Assembly (NCBI GenBank): GCA_933228895.1
Contig: OW121848.1
Span: 141,378,615 to 141,442,614 of the forward strand
Source of the DNA: Platycnemis pennipes
Lineage: Eukaryota > Arthropoda > Insecta > Odonata > Platycnemididae
Reading direction: 5' to 3'
DNA length: 64,000 nucleotides
Shown here one piece after another: positions 1-11,980 of the stretch. The notes under the pieces are model-generated. The model ran no database searches and was not told where the DNA came from. It was given only the letters and a program-made list of their open reading frames with translations. A program made the position numbers and the translations under genes. How positions within the stretch are numbered: the stretch's first letter is position 1; every line of letters starts with the position of its first letter.

Positions 1-480
1 ACTTCATACCAATGTGAACAAACAGTTAACAGTACCAGTACATACAGTTGAGATCCAATACAGAAGTTATGGCTACCCTACGCAACATAAAAAACACAGT
101 AGGCAAAATTAAGTTAAAGGAAAATTAATGAGATTATGGTAATAACAATAACAGAGGAGTAATGGACTGCAGGTAATGAAGTTCGATTCTTTCGCTGTTT
201 TTAAAAATTTTCTTTCAACCATTGAATAAAAAACTTTATCATCCTTCATTTCCAACCTTTGTGTGTGGATACTGACTTTTTTGTACTTCTATCGCTTCAA
301 CTAGATTTACAAATGCATCACTCAAAAATACACTGTAAAGTTAACGTAATGATTCCACGATTTAATTCTGTAATATACTTTTTTTCCAATCATTTCCTTT
401 CGCCTAATTTAATTATTTTTTTGACTTATAATTTGGCATGAAATTTCTGATAATCTACTTTTTTTAACTACCTACTAGCA
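1..480. other. AT-rich non-coding sequence
   Basis: I see no gene, RNA or recognisable repeat here. The short open frames have no family resemblance. It is probably intron of, or upstream sequence to, the CSRNP-type gene further right. Confidence 0.4.
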
Positions 481-499
481 TTACCCTAGGAATACAGCA

Positions 500-1400
500 C
501 GGCTGTATTCTTAGGTAGTGTTAAGGATCGAACTCGCGACTGGCAGTACACTAGCCCTCATTTTTAACAACTACGCTCTCATCGGATCACGGGAAATATG
601 GCGAATGTAGGCGACCCGCATGAAATTCGGCTTGATTTTTTTCTCGCACATCCGGGCCTATGGAGAAAAATGTCAAGACGAGTATTTTTTATTTTGTTTT
701 CCTCGTTTGTGGCACGGAAAAAATCTTCTTCTCATTTCGTAACCCGAGTTACTTAACCTCTCCTTGTTGGTATCTACCATACGTACATTCCATTCGCGGG
801 GTGCATAGATCACGAGGCCGCGAGATGTTAAAATCTCCGATCCGGATCTGAATTTTTACTGTCCTCGGATATGATTTCAGTAGCGAATGAAATGAAAGAC
901 CCGTGGATCTTTGGATCCGACCCGACCATCCTTCATTTATGAGTGGTACATTTGTTAATCTAATTTAAACAACAAAGTATAATAAAGTGAGTATTCAGAT
1001 GTAATGGTTTGAAATTGAATATGATAACATTTTCGATGCAGTGACTGAAAGAAAAAATTACACTGCGATTGGGAGCGAACTTCGCACAGTACACTAGCTC
1101 TCGTTGCACGCCTGATCCCGGCGAATGTAGGCTACCCGCATGGCATCCTACGTATTTTTTTCCCTGTGATACCGGGGTAATGGGGAAAAAAGTCTTATGT
1201 CTTTATTTTGCTTCTAGTTGCACGGGAACGTTTTCATCTAATTACATGACCTTAGTTACACATCCTCTTCTTGTCAATATCTACCGCACCTATATTCCAT
1301 TCACGGGGCACTTCGATCGCTAAGCCGCGAATATTTAAAATCTACGATCCGGATCCGATTTTACTCCATGTCTTTGGATCCGAATCCGGAACCGAGAAAA
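500..1400. repeat. Two diverged direct copies of a repeat of about 330 bp
   Basis: Two blocks, roughly 525-870 and 1073-1380, share a run of collinear matches: CAGTACACTAGC, then GCGAATGTAGGC.ACCCGCATG, then a tract ending in GGGGAAAAA-like sequence, then ATTCCATTC.CGGGG, and finally GATCCGGATC. The offset is about 520 bp. Both end in ATCCGGATCCGA-type sequence, which is common near hAT-like repeat ends, but I see no terminal repeats or target duplication. The family is not recognised. Confidence 0.6.
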
Positions 1401-1779
1401 ATGAAAGATCCAATCCGGCCATCACTAAAGAAAATATTTCATGCTACAAAAATTCGGCATTTGCAAAATATCTCAAATTTCGTTAAAACAATCGCCTTTC
1501 AAATAAGACACGGTTAATTTCGCGATTAAACCCTAAAGTCGCTTATTTCGTGAATCCTGTCGCAAAAAACATTTCGCGAAAATGTCATGTCCCTACTAAT
1601 GAATAGCAATCTAGTGGTGTCTGTACGTCTGTTTGTTACTCTTACACAAAAAACTAACTATTAAACTGAAATTCAATGCTGAGGATTTTAAAAGACATTG
1701 AAGTATCAATAGGGATTGAAGAATTATCCAGAGTTTGTATGAAAACCACATGACTGTTATTATATCAGAATCCAGCATT

Positions 1780-2500
1780 AGAGAAGTGAAAATAAGGAAA
1801 GGAGAGAGACAAGATTGTGAACTGTTTCCCACACTTCAATGTCTACATTGAGAAAGCCATCAGTTAAATCAAGGAGAAGGCTTCAGCAGTTGATATCCAT
1901 GGGAAGAAGAACAGCGTGCTGTGATTTTCCATTGACATAGAAGTCATGACGGACAGAAAGAGGCCTAATGAAAACTCTAGTTAACATGGAAAAGGTAATA
2001 GCCAAATATGACCTGAAGATCAATGAAAAGAAAACTAAGTTACATACACAACGGTATACCTACAATAAGAGAGTTCGTCGTTGCCCGGGCCAACATTAAA
2101 CTAGGAAAACAAAAGTTTGAGGAGGTGAAAGAGAAATGTTATTTAAAAAGCTGAGGAACCGGCAATGGATGAAGAAAGAAGGGAATAATCTGTAGAATAT
2201 CCCAAGCTAAGAGGACGTTATACAAAAAGAAGAATCTACTAATGTCTGGAAATACAAGCTTGGAAGTAGGGAAAGACTTCATAGAACTTAAATCTGGAAC
2301 ATGTTTCCTTATGGTATTTTATTGAGGTATGGATGACAACAGTAGCATAGTAGTCAAGGGTGAAGTATTCGAAATGTGGTGCTATAGAATAATGATGAAG
2401 ATAACATGGATTCAATAAGTAACTATTAAAAAAGTCATAAGGAGTGTGGGACAGCATATTTAGCCGTAAGTTGAGACATGATGGCCTGATGAAGGATTTA
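1780..2500 (+). pseudogene. Decayed non-LTR retrotransposon reverse transcriptase fragment
   Basis: Broken reading frames recall the C-terminal part of a LINE reverse transcriptase. Near 1985-2045 there is a stretch reading NMEKVIAKYDLKINEKKTK, like the region after the YxDD box. Further on come KRTLYKKKNLL and VFEMWCYRIMMKI, which match the better preserved copy at 34.5-35.0 kb. Many stops and frameshifts make it a dead copy. The clade is not assigned. Six other pieces of the same family occur in the window, all on the plus strand. Confidence 0.7.
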
Positions 2501-4940
2501 AAATTAAATTTTCTTCAAAAAAGTCTTGTCAGTTTTCAATAATTATTATAGTTGTCAAGAAAAAGCAATGTTAATGGCTCCCAATGAACAGAAAGATTGT
2601 GTTCCTAGCTGATATTTAGCATTTCTTTGACCAAACTGTTAGCCAAACAAAATTCAGACTACTTACCATATTTAAACTTAAATTTTCCACAGGTAAATGA
2701 GTTAAGTTGTCGTAATTTTTATTTTGGCAAATTTTGTACTGAACTCTTTGTTATACGAGCGTTGCTAAGCCCCTTTACTTAATTGCTCTAAACTCTTGCT
2801 GCCAATTAAGGCGTAAAACATCATTGCATATTGAAGGGATCATAAATGTCCAGCCAAACTCCTTTCAGTGCCATGATCAATGGTGTGAATCATATTAAAA
2901 ATAATAATAATTTAGAAGATCCTTGACATTATTCAGATTACCATATTCATCTGAATCTAAGATGACCTTTTTGACAACATGTCATCTCAAAATTCCCGTA
3001 ATCAACTAGGATTCCAGTATGAAATGTACTTAAGTGTTTAAGCTATGCTGTGCAATGAATGTATTTACTTCTGTATGATGAAGTAATTCTTAAAAATGCA
3101 TTTAACAAGAATCCGTCGCAAAAACAATAATAACTAGCTAAACATTATTAATATTGATGGAATAATTATATTTTTATTAGTAGCCACATCTAGGTATAGT
3201 GGAAGCTCGGTATAACAAGTGCTTACAATGGCTGGGAAATCACTCACTATAGGGAGCACTCATTATATCCGAAGGTGATGGATTAATCCACTCAATTCCC
3301 ACAGTTGTTCTTACTTTCCATTTTTCTTTCATTACCATGCTATTAGAAACAGGTAAAAGGGCCGTTTTCTTGCACAATTGCATATTTATCGATGATTTTG
3401 CGAATTAAATCTTCAAAAATATAATTTAGACTTTGTGGAAGTCTTTGAGTGTTAACCAGTGCGTCCATTGGTTAGGAAAGCTGTCATAATGATTCGCCAA
3501 AATATGGCATTTTTCGGCAGTCGAAAATATTTCTTGTGATATTATCTGTTCCTAGCCATTCCTAAAATTCACATTCAGTTATCTCTTGAAAAATACTGTA
3601 TTCCTCCGAATACCCTGATTATACTCCCTCCCCAATTTTTGAAGTTCAGTTTAGGAAAAATTTTTTTGAAATTTAAAGCAGGACTTTCACATAATTTTCT
3701 CAGGTAAACAACTTGAGCACCTTGAGTAATAAAAATTTCCATTGTTTCAGTTATCAATATGGAGTAGCTAGTTAATATTTTTACCAATATACTCAATGTT
3801 ATTTCACCTATTTAAGTTAACTAGCTATTGTATTTACGGAAACTATATTTCCATAATTAGGTGGAATGGAGAAGTGAGATACGTAAAGAAAATTCGTGAA
3901 AATCACGATTTTGAAGTGTAAGCACTGCCGTATGTGCATTGGGAATCATGGCGACCAAATGTTTTTTCATTTAAAATGCCCCCCTCTCTAGTTATCACTC
4001 GCGTTGGTTGCAAGAAATCAAGGTTAATGAGATCGCAGTGAAGGATTATTTTAAAAAGGAATGACGGTATAATTAAAGACAACAATTCCAGAATCTCTAT
4101 CTTCTTTATTGAGATTTGCTTTACATTGTGGGTAGTTTTTTTCACATAAAAGCATCCTTATCTCCACCTTCGTGTACGTAATCACATAATAGCCATTGTC
4201 CGAAAGTACATATTAGGCAGCAGTATGACAATTAATCTTTACAGGTGTCCATGGGTCCATTTGCCAAATATTTCATACTTTTACTACCTTCTCCACTTGG
4301 GATGTTGTTTGTTTAGTTCTGATTATTTTATTTGTATCTTCTATTATTTGTATTGGGGGCAGAATAATGTTTCAATATGCATTTCATCGAGAAAAATAGA
4401 CAATGTCTGCTTTTTCAGTTAAAACATATACTTTTCTTCCTCTTCCAATTAGTGACACCATCTCTTCAAAATCACCGGATTTCTGCTTGAACATGATAGA
4501 ACGTAGAATCGTAAAAAGGACCTGGGTCAATCACCCCATTTGCATGATGCATGAACACCCGTAATGGGCACGGGTTATTTCTAATATCCATTAACACAAG
4601 TTAATAATGTTTGAACAATGAATATTCATTCGCGAATGAATGTGTGTAGGAATATGAATATTGTATAGAGTCCTGTGGATTAAAATTTTCCATTTCTAAG
4701 GAAAAATATTTTATCAAAAATTCATTATAGAAAAGCTGTGAATAGGAACTAGGCAATTAATTATGTAATTGATAATCCTAAATAGGAAACAAAAAAATGG
4801 AATAGAAAACTTATAAGTTTTATGCGATATATCATCCGTAATGCCATTATTAGGATGCCTACCATCTGTTGCAAAATTTCTGTCACCCACTAGTTAGAAG
4901 ACCAATATCTCCAAAATGGCCAATGTGATTTTAGTCAAAG
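2501..4940. other. Non-coding sequence without a recognised gene
   Basis: AT-rich, with no supported gene. Around 3195-3290 the text GGAAGCTCGGTATAACAAG and CACTATAGGGAGCACTC resembles the end of a pogo/Tigger-type element, but no matching opposite end was found. Confidence 0.4.
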
Positions 4941-6234
4941 TACAGTAAAACCTCGCTTTTACGTCCCCGCAATTTATGTTTTCCCGCCATTAACGACTTT
5001 TTCTTCAAGTCCTAATAATGTACTTATATCCGCAATGTAACGTCTTCCCTTTATTCACGCTAGCAAATTTTTGAATGGTTCGCTATTTACGTTTTACGAG
5101 ACAATTTTGCCGTGATTGTCGTCCTGGTTGCATAACTAGTGGTTGGACCAAACGCTCCGTGAAAGACAAAGTAAAAACTCATGCAGTAAGTTACCACTAT
5201 GAAAGAGAAATAAAATTTGCCCAGATATACCACCATTTATCGTGACCTCGCCCATCTGTGCAACTGTAATGCCGCGAGGGATTACAGTACACGTACGTCG
5301 TTTTTCTCGCGATTGTTGTTCAGGTTGCATAACTCGCGGGATGGCTGATGCTATCGCATTGGTGATGAAATTTTTCATTTATTTAAGAAGTGTATGCTTT
5401 TCAGCATTTGCGGTCTTGTCTTTCTTTTTTTCATTAATACAGATTTAAAAAAATCCTCTAGCCAAATTTCATCCTCATATATCCTACGAACACACCTGTA
5501 AAATCATCTCATTCTTCTCTAGCTCGATTCTTAAGTAGCTTTGATAGAATATCACTATAGTCTCCACTGCTTCTTTTCTCATAATATTTACCCTAACTTA
5601 CTAGCATGGTTGGATCAAGACTCCTGGCCTCAGTTCATCCTTATCTATGTCATTCTCATCTTCTATTCCCAAGTTCCCTTGTCTATCATTAATGCCATGC
5701 AGTTCTTTTCACATTTTCCTTACCCCTATGCTGAATCTCGTTAAGTTCTATCAGCAGCTCTCCTGACTTAACAGTAACGAACAGTGTCTTGACCACTCTA
5801 GTGTCTACTACACCATCCCCCCCCCCCAGCATCCTTTCTCAACTGCTTGCTGTTCTGCATCTTCCCTCATACACCTGTAAACTAATTCCTGATATTCTCT
5901 CCAATTTACAACTGTACAATTTTTTCACACTCTTCCAAATCTTGGCCCAACCATATGTAATCTAGTTAATATATCTATCTCCCCATGTCCCCATGCATTT
6001 CAAATAAGAGATGTTGGCATTATTAAAGAGGTTTTGTTGGAACTATATTTCAATTTTAAACTTGTCATTCAATGAAAGCAAGAATTAGGCAGGCAAAATC
6101 AGGAAGCAAGGAGTTACATATTCTTTCAGGCATAACTTTCATATAAAATTGCATACCCTCAAATTACACTTTCCCGCGATTTACACTTTTTTCTCTAGTT
6201 CCCCTCAAAAGTGTAAAAGAGGGGTTTTACTGTA
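4941..6234. mobile_element. pogo/Tigger-like DNA transposon, non-autonomous or decayed
   Basis: The ends are inverted repeats: the left begins TACAGTAAAACCTCGCTTTT and the right, on the other strand, begins TACAGTAAAACCCCTCTTTT. The outer TA agrees with the TA target site of Tc1/mariner/pogo elements. The 1.29-kb interior has no transposase frame. It contains a diverged internal duplication (GATTGTYGTYCWGGTTGCATAACT near 5116 and 5311) and a C-run at 5817-5827. A right-end relative lies at 25.8 kb. Confidence 0.7.
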
Positions 6235-7596
6235 TATCAAATTAAAGCTTGTTTATTTCTACGTTTGTTGATTGCATCAAAATATTTTTACAATTTTTTT
6301 ACTGAAGTATGTGTTTAAGAATGGATTTTTAGCTAATATTTTTTGGGTATCGGATGGATCCATTGACTTGGGGCATCGTAAGAACAACAGAGATCGAGGT
6401 ATCAAACTTTCCTTTTCACATGTTGTAGCTTAGGGCTTTGTTAATAGTCATACAAAGTTTCATACTATTACGTTCATCAATATTTAAGTTATGGATGAAT
6501 TTGTCAGACTGCGTTATTTTCCATCCCACACGCTTTCCATTCCGAAAATCACTGTTTGGACCTTTATTTTGCGCTCAAGTCATTAATATGAAGCCACTTC
6601 GTTAGTTATTTGATATTGATATATACTTATGTTTTGCTATAAAAGCACACTCAATTACCCAGAGCATGCCCGGGAGAGAAAGGTAGGGCTTGCGTGGAAT
6701 CTTCTGCTGCAAGCAGCTCGCCTATCTGTGAATGAGTCATGAGGACTCGACAACAGCGGAAAAAAGTATCATCTTTAAGAATGCAAGTCAGTGTCAGTTT
6801 AAGAACTGACGGTATATTTGGAAGCATACTGTCACTATACCTCCTCGATCAAAGTTTTTGAAAATGGAGTTGAGGATAATTTTAAATGAAATTTGTTTCT
6901 TTCGTCGAGAGGCCGAGAAATGTGGGGACAAAAGCTCTCTCACTTATCAGTGATTGTATTTTGGTGAATACTGCAGCTTATTAACTTTTATTCAAGCATA
7001 GGCAAGGATATTTTTCCTTTGCATACTAGAGAAATTTTCTTGCATGGTGTTTGGTGCGCCCGGTAGGTAAATACGGTATCTTACAACTTGGCAACCTCGC
7101 AGCTTATCTTTTCTGGCCGAAAGTCCTGCCGCTTGGAGCTTCGTTTCCGAAATAAATATATACACATTGAAAGCATATCTAATTCTCTCAATTTGTTGAT
7201 TCAGTTTACACAGGCTTAGTTTTCAAACATGAAGAATACCATCATAACAAAATGTATTTCCGACTTCCACAAGCTGAGATAGTGCATGTTTTGAAAATTT
7301 GTTGCTAAGTAATTGTTAACTGAGTATTCTATTTTAAACTTTGTTTATTCTAAGATAAATATATGTTCCATATCTTATGCAAAGAAAAGAGAAGTGACTT
7401 TTCTTTATCTTCAAGTGGGCGTCAAAGTTAAACTTGCTTCCCAGAACTTGAAAAAAATCCAGCGTTTTTATCTGTCTTGGTCGAAAAATTAATTAATATA
7501 ACCAACTTCAAAATATATTTTACATTAATAAATGCACAAATAAACAAGCTTTAGTTCTATATAATTTATTTTAAAATTAAACTACCTATTTTTGAG
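6235..7596. other. Non-coding sequence without a recognised gene
   Basis: I see no coding exon, RNA gene or well-defined repeat here. Confidence 0.35.
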
Positions 7597-7815
7597 GGCA
7601 AGGGCCTAGCCACGTTGATACACCGGTTCCCGTCAGATTACCGAAGTTAAGCAATGTTGGGCCCGGACGAAGGTTGGATGGGTAGCCCCCCTCCATACCT
7701 CTCCTGTGGTGCTCTTGTCCCCTGTCTGCAAGTGGCGGGCAGGTTATAAATGCAGGTTGGCACAATGGATCTAAAGATGTCTTAAGTTGCAGGGGAGCTC
7801 CAGAAGGCCCCCGCC
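7597..7815 (+). repeat. 5S rRNA-derived SINE or 5S pseudogene
   Basis: Positions 7607-7690 closely follow 5S rRNA: TAGCCACGTTGATACACCGG, then TTCCCGTCAGATTACCGAAG, then TTAAGCAATGTTGGGC (box A and intermediate element), then GGTTGGATGGGTAGCC (box C region). The 3' part of a true 5S gene is replaced by unrelated sequence with GGTTATAAATGCAGGTTGGC and a purine-rich end near 7800. Loss of the closing stem with retention of the internal pol III promoter is what a 5S-derived SINE (SINE3 type) looks like. A simple 5S pseudogene is the alternative. Confidence 0.75.
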
Positions 7816-8632
7816 CACCCCTCCAATTTACATTTTATATTTACCCATTTTTGAGATATTGGCCTTCAAACTCAGGGGGATGGAATTTTACAAAGGACAT
7901 TAGGTGACTTGAGCTCGAATATAGTCCCTCCCAGACTTTTTCCGTGAAGATTTTGGCCAAAAACGGGGGGAGCTATATTCAGAGGAATACGGTAGTTGCA
8001 GAGAGTATTTATTTACACAAGCAAATGTCTCTGTTGGTTGCGCTGCACATTGTGTGTCGCACTAGTGCTGCCATCTGGAGGATCTAGAACAAGAGCTAGG
8101 TAACTGCCGTGAAATACTATTGCCGAGAATTATTGTTGCATTCACTCAAAATTGTATGCATCCATGAAGTCAGGAATCATAAAATAAAATAAAAAGTTTT
8201 TGAATGGGATAAATTTTAATTATTCGCATAATATCAGCCCTGGTATTATTTATGAAAACATATAAATAAATAAATAAAACTCTTATCATCATCATCAGAT
8301 CCATGATGACAATATTTCAGTCAAAACCCAGGTCATGAAAGTTTATAAAAATTTTTGTGGTAGGTATTTGTGTAAAAGTTTGTTTTTATAAAAATTCTGG
8401 ATTTACAAAAACATTTAAAACTATGCACAAATTAACAAATGTACCATAAAACATAAGTATTGCCATTACTTCTGCTAACAGGAAAAAATAATCAAAACCA
8501 GGATAAATCATAAAATTATAAGGAAATAAATAATTCTTTGGCAATGGAAAACTTTGACGATTTTGACATGAGAATAAAAATGATGACAAATAAACATCGA
8601 AGCTTTAGTATCACACATACACATGCTTCACA
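7816..8632. other. Non-coding sequence without a recognised gene
   Basis: No supported gene. It may include decayed sequence downstream of the Tigger-type transposase fragment that follows. Confidence 0.35.
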
Positions 8633-8881
8633 TTAACTGCACAGTACTTTCAATTTCTGTTCCTGGCTAAAAAATGATTCAAGCATTGTCTGCTTCAGCC
8701 TACCGGCAGTTGACGAAAGCACAGAACCTTCCACTTCACTTAATTTGTTAATGTTGTCGGGGGAAGCATCACTGGGCCGGTAAATGGTGCTAATTATTCT
8801 AAGAGCTTGCTGTGCTTCAGCTCAAGTTGGCATAGGCACTGTTTCTTCTTCTGACAGAACTAATTTTGTCTTCACCTTCAT
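8633..8881 (-). pseudogene. C-terminal fragment of a pogo/Tigger transposase
   Basis: On the minus strand about 80 codons run into a stop at 8635-8633. The end of the product, AEAQQALRIISTIYR followed by a helical INKLSEVEGSVLSS and then RLKQTMLESFFSQ, has the layout of the C-terminus of pogo/Tigger (CENP-B-like) transposases, which typically finish with a Q-T-x-(L/I)-x-x-F-F motif. An in-frame TGA interrupts the reading about 17 codons in. The DNA-binding and DDE domains are not visible upstream. A GGCTTTACTGTA sequence at about 9417-9428 could be the matching end of the element; the other end was not found. Confidence 0.7.
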
Positions 8882-10946
8882 TTCTCACCAAGTAAATCAA
8901 CTCCTCGTACGTCAACTACTCCCGCACTGGCAAACAAAGACAGGTGGACTGAACTCCACCCCTTACCCCTACCACCTCTCTCTGCTATCATGTGATTGGC
9001 TCGATGCTTTTCTGCTTGTCCATCTTCCACCCATTCCGCTCCTATGTGAACTTGGCTTAACACAAGAACAACTAAAAAGTAAGAGTGTGCCCAAGGTATG
9101 CCAGGGCAGGCCGTAAATCGTCAGTTAGTGGACTTAATTGTACCCTTAAGTAATGTAGAGATGGCACAAATCTTATATTTTAAGTTGTAATTGAGTAATA
9201 ATGCCACTAAAGATAAATACCATGCGTTAATTTGTACATTGCAATGCATCGCCCTCAAGAAATATCGCTGGTAATACCGAGCATATACCGTGGCAGGAGC
9301 TTCTGGGCCTTGCTATATCCATTTTCTTTTACATGTTAATCATGGACCTTTTGATGATACATTGCCAATCACGTGTTATTGCGAGATTCTCACCAAATGC
9401 TTTACTCACTATAATGGGCTTTACTGTATTTTAATTTAGTTCACAATACACCATACTTTGAGCATCCAAAAACACACAAAGGCAGATATAACTAGGTGGT
9501 TCCATTTTTGGCACTTTTTCATTGTCAAAAAATGAATTCATGGGTGAATTATAACTTATGCACATATCCCTTAAAAAATTACATTTTGAAATATGCGGCA
9601 CAAGTTCAAAGGGCAATTTAACAAAAGGAGTTAGATGTAGTTATGATGCAAATTTTAAGCTTTATATCATGCATCATGCTGAACTGTAACTGTGATGCTA
9701 GTAGAAAGCTTGGTGTGTTTGAGGCAGATGTGTGCTAACGGAAATCTATAAAACGCAAAATAGAGAAATATAAGTTATTAGAATGTCATTCTGAGGTACA
9801 AAATCAGACTAATTCAATGATGTAGAAGAAGAAGTAGTGAAGTTAGGATGTACTCAGCATCAACCCTTATGTGGCAGAATGATATCTCTATTTCAATGGC
9901 TACATGACTCTGGAAGTTCATGGAGGAGAGATATATCAGCATGATATTTTAAGCTTTCAAATGCTGATGCGCAAGACTAATTTGATGAAATAATTTTTCT
10001 CATTGGCTCTGAATTTGTGTGTACTAAATTGCCCAATGACTTATGAAAAACAAATATCTTGCGTGAAATACACTAGTGGACTTTTTGTTTTCTGAAAATT
10101 AATATTTTTAAACCTGAATAGTTGTTTTTCAGTAATTTTAAAATTTCAACTTTTATGCTAAAAGTTGTAATGTATGTTCAAGTAAAGTGGGGGAAAAACA
10201 CGATATTACAAACACATTTATTACAATGATAAGGTTAAATTTTTTAATTTTCTTTGCAATAGTACTCAAAATGAGTGATCACGTTAGGTTCATTCAAAAG
10301 ACTGTTTTTGAATGAATGTCATCTGGTTGACTGAAATTACATGTTGACATGAAATATGATCAGAGAATAACTTACTAGATGATTTTTTGATTAGCGGTAA
10401 TTTTGAGTGTTTAACGATATCCCTCCAGGTAAATGGTTTATAGGTTCACATCACCATTGCCTGATAAACTGCATTGTATGCCATTTATTAGAAATATAAT
10501 AGAAAATCGTATACTATCAAATATGCAAAAGTAGGAAATCCTACTTTAACATGCTAGGGGGTAGTGCTGATACATGCTGGTTTTTAGTGTTAATGGAGAG
10601 AGCATGCAAAATATGAGAGATTGGACAGGGCTTTGGTAGGGGTGGCAATCATCACTATTACTTAGCTGCACATACTCAAAAGCAATAATTAGAGAGATGG
10701 GTAAGGAAGGAAGTGGTAATTAAATTGGCAGAAAACTGAATGAGTCTATTATGTTTATGGATGACCATGTATTATTTAGCCATTCTTCCAGACTGGAGGC
10801 AATGATGAACTCATTATAATTAAAGCAGTTTCAGGATGAATATCAATGCATAAAGAAGGTTAAGAGGTTCTTAAGATGTGGGAAAGCTAGAACAGACGTG
10901 TAGGGTAGGATCCCCACATCTGAAAAGTGAGAGTTACCCAATGGTT
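8882..10946. other. Probable intron sequence of the CSRNP-type gene
   Basis: No coding exon is visible. An exon encoding the Cys-rich segment that precedes the next exon in this family (several C-x-C and C-x(4)-C pairs) was looked for by eye between 1 and 10946 and not seen, so the intron probably extends beyond the left edge. Confidence 0.4.
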
Positions 10947-10969
10947 CATTTTTTATTCATATCCTACAG
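10947..10969 (+). promoter_or_regulatory. Splice acceptor with polypyrimidine tract
   Basis: A T-rich run (TTCATTTTTTATTCATATCC) ends in TACAG directly before the codons for the conserved [10 protein letters not shown] segment, giving a phase-0 acceptor. The same residue boundary (after the Q of a ..CQVDR.. motif in relatives) supports this site. Confidence 0.8.
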
Positions 10970-11980
10970 GTGGACAGGCTGAATTTTCCTTGTGGCTGTA
11001 CCCGAGATGGTTGTGCAAATTCTAACGGAAGAATTGAGTTCAATCCAGTCCGAGTGCGAACCCACTTCATCCAAACGCTGATGCGGCTCGAGCTTGAGAG
11101 GGAAAGGGAAGAAGCTGCTGCGGCTGCCGCTGCCTCTGCGGCGGCCCAACAGCAATGCCTCCCGATGCGTGGCATCATCAACAGGCAACACCAGGAGCCG
11201 TTTCCTGTGCAAACTGTATGCTGGGGGCGAAATGTCATGGGTGACGAGGTTTCACTCAGTTGTAGTGTTGAGGTGGAGTCTGCCTGCAGCCATTCTCCAT
11301 CATCTTTCACAGACCTGCAACTTTATGGTGCAGCAAACTCTAGCCATGATGATTCTTTTGAATTCAACCAGTCATGGTTTTCTGGGTTTGTGTCTGGTGC
11401 AGAGGAAGAGACGGAAGCTGATTCAAGACCACCCTCACCACCCTTTCTGACAACGGCCGATTCGTCCCAACAGCCTTCCACTCCCACATCGAGTCGCTCG
11501 CGCTCTGATCTCCCTGAATTCCGTCACATCCTCTCCCCCCTTCACACACCTCCAGTCGCTTCTTTCCCTGGAAGTTTTACAACATTTGATTTTCCGGATG
11601 CAAGCCGAGGAATAGGTCCTTTGTCTACAGCACACCAGCAGCTTGCCCCTTTGACACAAGGTGAATCTCCTGACTCTGCTCCTAGGTTGCATATGCTGCG
11701 CCCTGCGCTAGGGTCAGCATCTTCAGGGGTTCTCTCTGATCTGTTACGTGGTCATAGAGCTTATCCTGCAGTCTCAGCAGCCTCAGCAACACCAGTTGTG
11801 GGAACAGATGGCCTGCCTTCTTCTCCTCTGAATTCAGAAACTTTGACTTCTGGTGAGGAATCATATCCTGAGGATGCTCCTTTGGCAGAAGATCAAGCAA
11901 GCTCATCATCATCTGAAGAAAGGGGGGAAAATTTTGGAGAAATAATCAAAAAGACTATGGTAGAAACAGTCTCTGCTTGA
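10970..11980 (+). CDS. Axud1: CSRNP/AXUD1-type nuclear protein, last coding exon (partial)
   Basis: This exon encodes the C-terminal 336 residues of a cysteine/serine-rich nuclear protein (CSRNP, axin-up-regulated AXUD1 family; DNA-binding transcriptional regulators in the nucleus). It opens with [10 protein letters not shown] (residues 6-15), followed by a segment reading [14 protein letters not shown] and LMRLELE, which are hallmarks of the family's conserved Cys-rich domain. Then come a charged helix, an Ala run (about 49-59) and Gln residues, a long Ser/Pro/Thr-rich region, an acidic Ser-rich stretch near 300-320, and a tail MVETVSA that resembles the VVETVPV end of vertebrate CSRNP3. The exon starts at a splice acceptor, not at a start codon: the first codon is GTG (Val). 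The N-terminal domain and first part of the Cys-rich domain lie in exons not seen here. The stop is TGA at 11978-11980. Identification to family is firm; the exact orthologue is inferred. Confidence 0.93.
   Translation: MDRLNFPCGCTRDGCANSNGRIEFNPVRVRTHFIQTLMRLELEREREEAAAAAAASAAAQQQCLPMRGIINRQHQEPFPVQTVCWGRNVMGDEVSLSCSVEVESACSHSPSSFTDLQLYGAANSSHDDSFEFNQSWFSGFVSGAEEETEADSRPPSPPFLTTADSSQQPSTPTSSRSRSDLPEFRHILSPLHTPPVASFPGSFTTFDFPDASRGIGPLSTAHQQLAPLTQGESPDSAPRLHMLRPALGSASSGVLSDLLRGHRAYPAVSAASATPVVGTDGLPSSPLNSETLTSGEESYPEDAPLAEDQASSSSSEERGENFGEIIKKTMVETVSA

Noticed and set aside
7597..7720. A functional 5S rRNA gene
   Set aside because: The 3' third and the closing stem I are missing, and no T-run terminator is at the expected place.
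8784..9116. 110-codon plus-strand frame
   Set aside because: The opposite strand carries the recognisable Tigger transposase C-terminus, so the left part of this frame is its shadow and the rest has no recognisable feature.
10957..11912. Minus-strand frames of 60-117 codons opposite the CSRNP exon
   Set aside because: They are shadows of the GC-rich coding strand and show no family resemblance.
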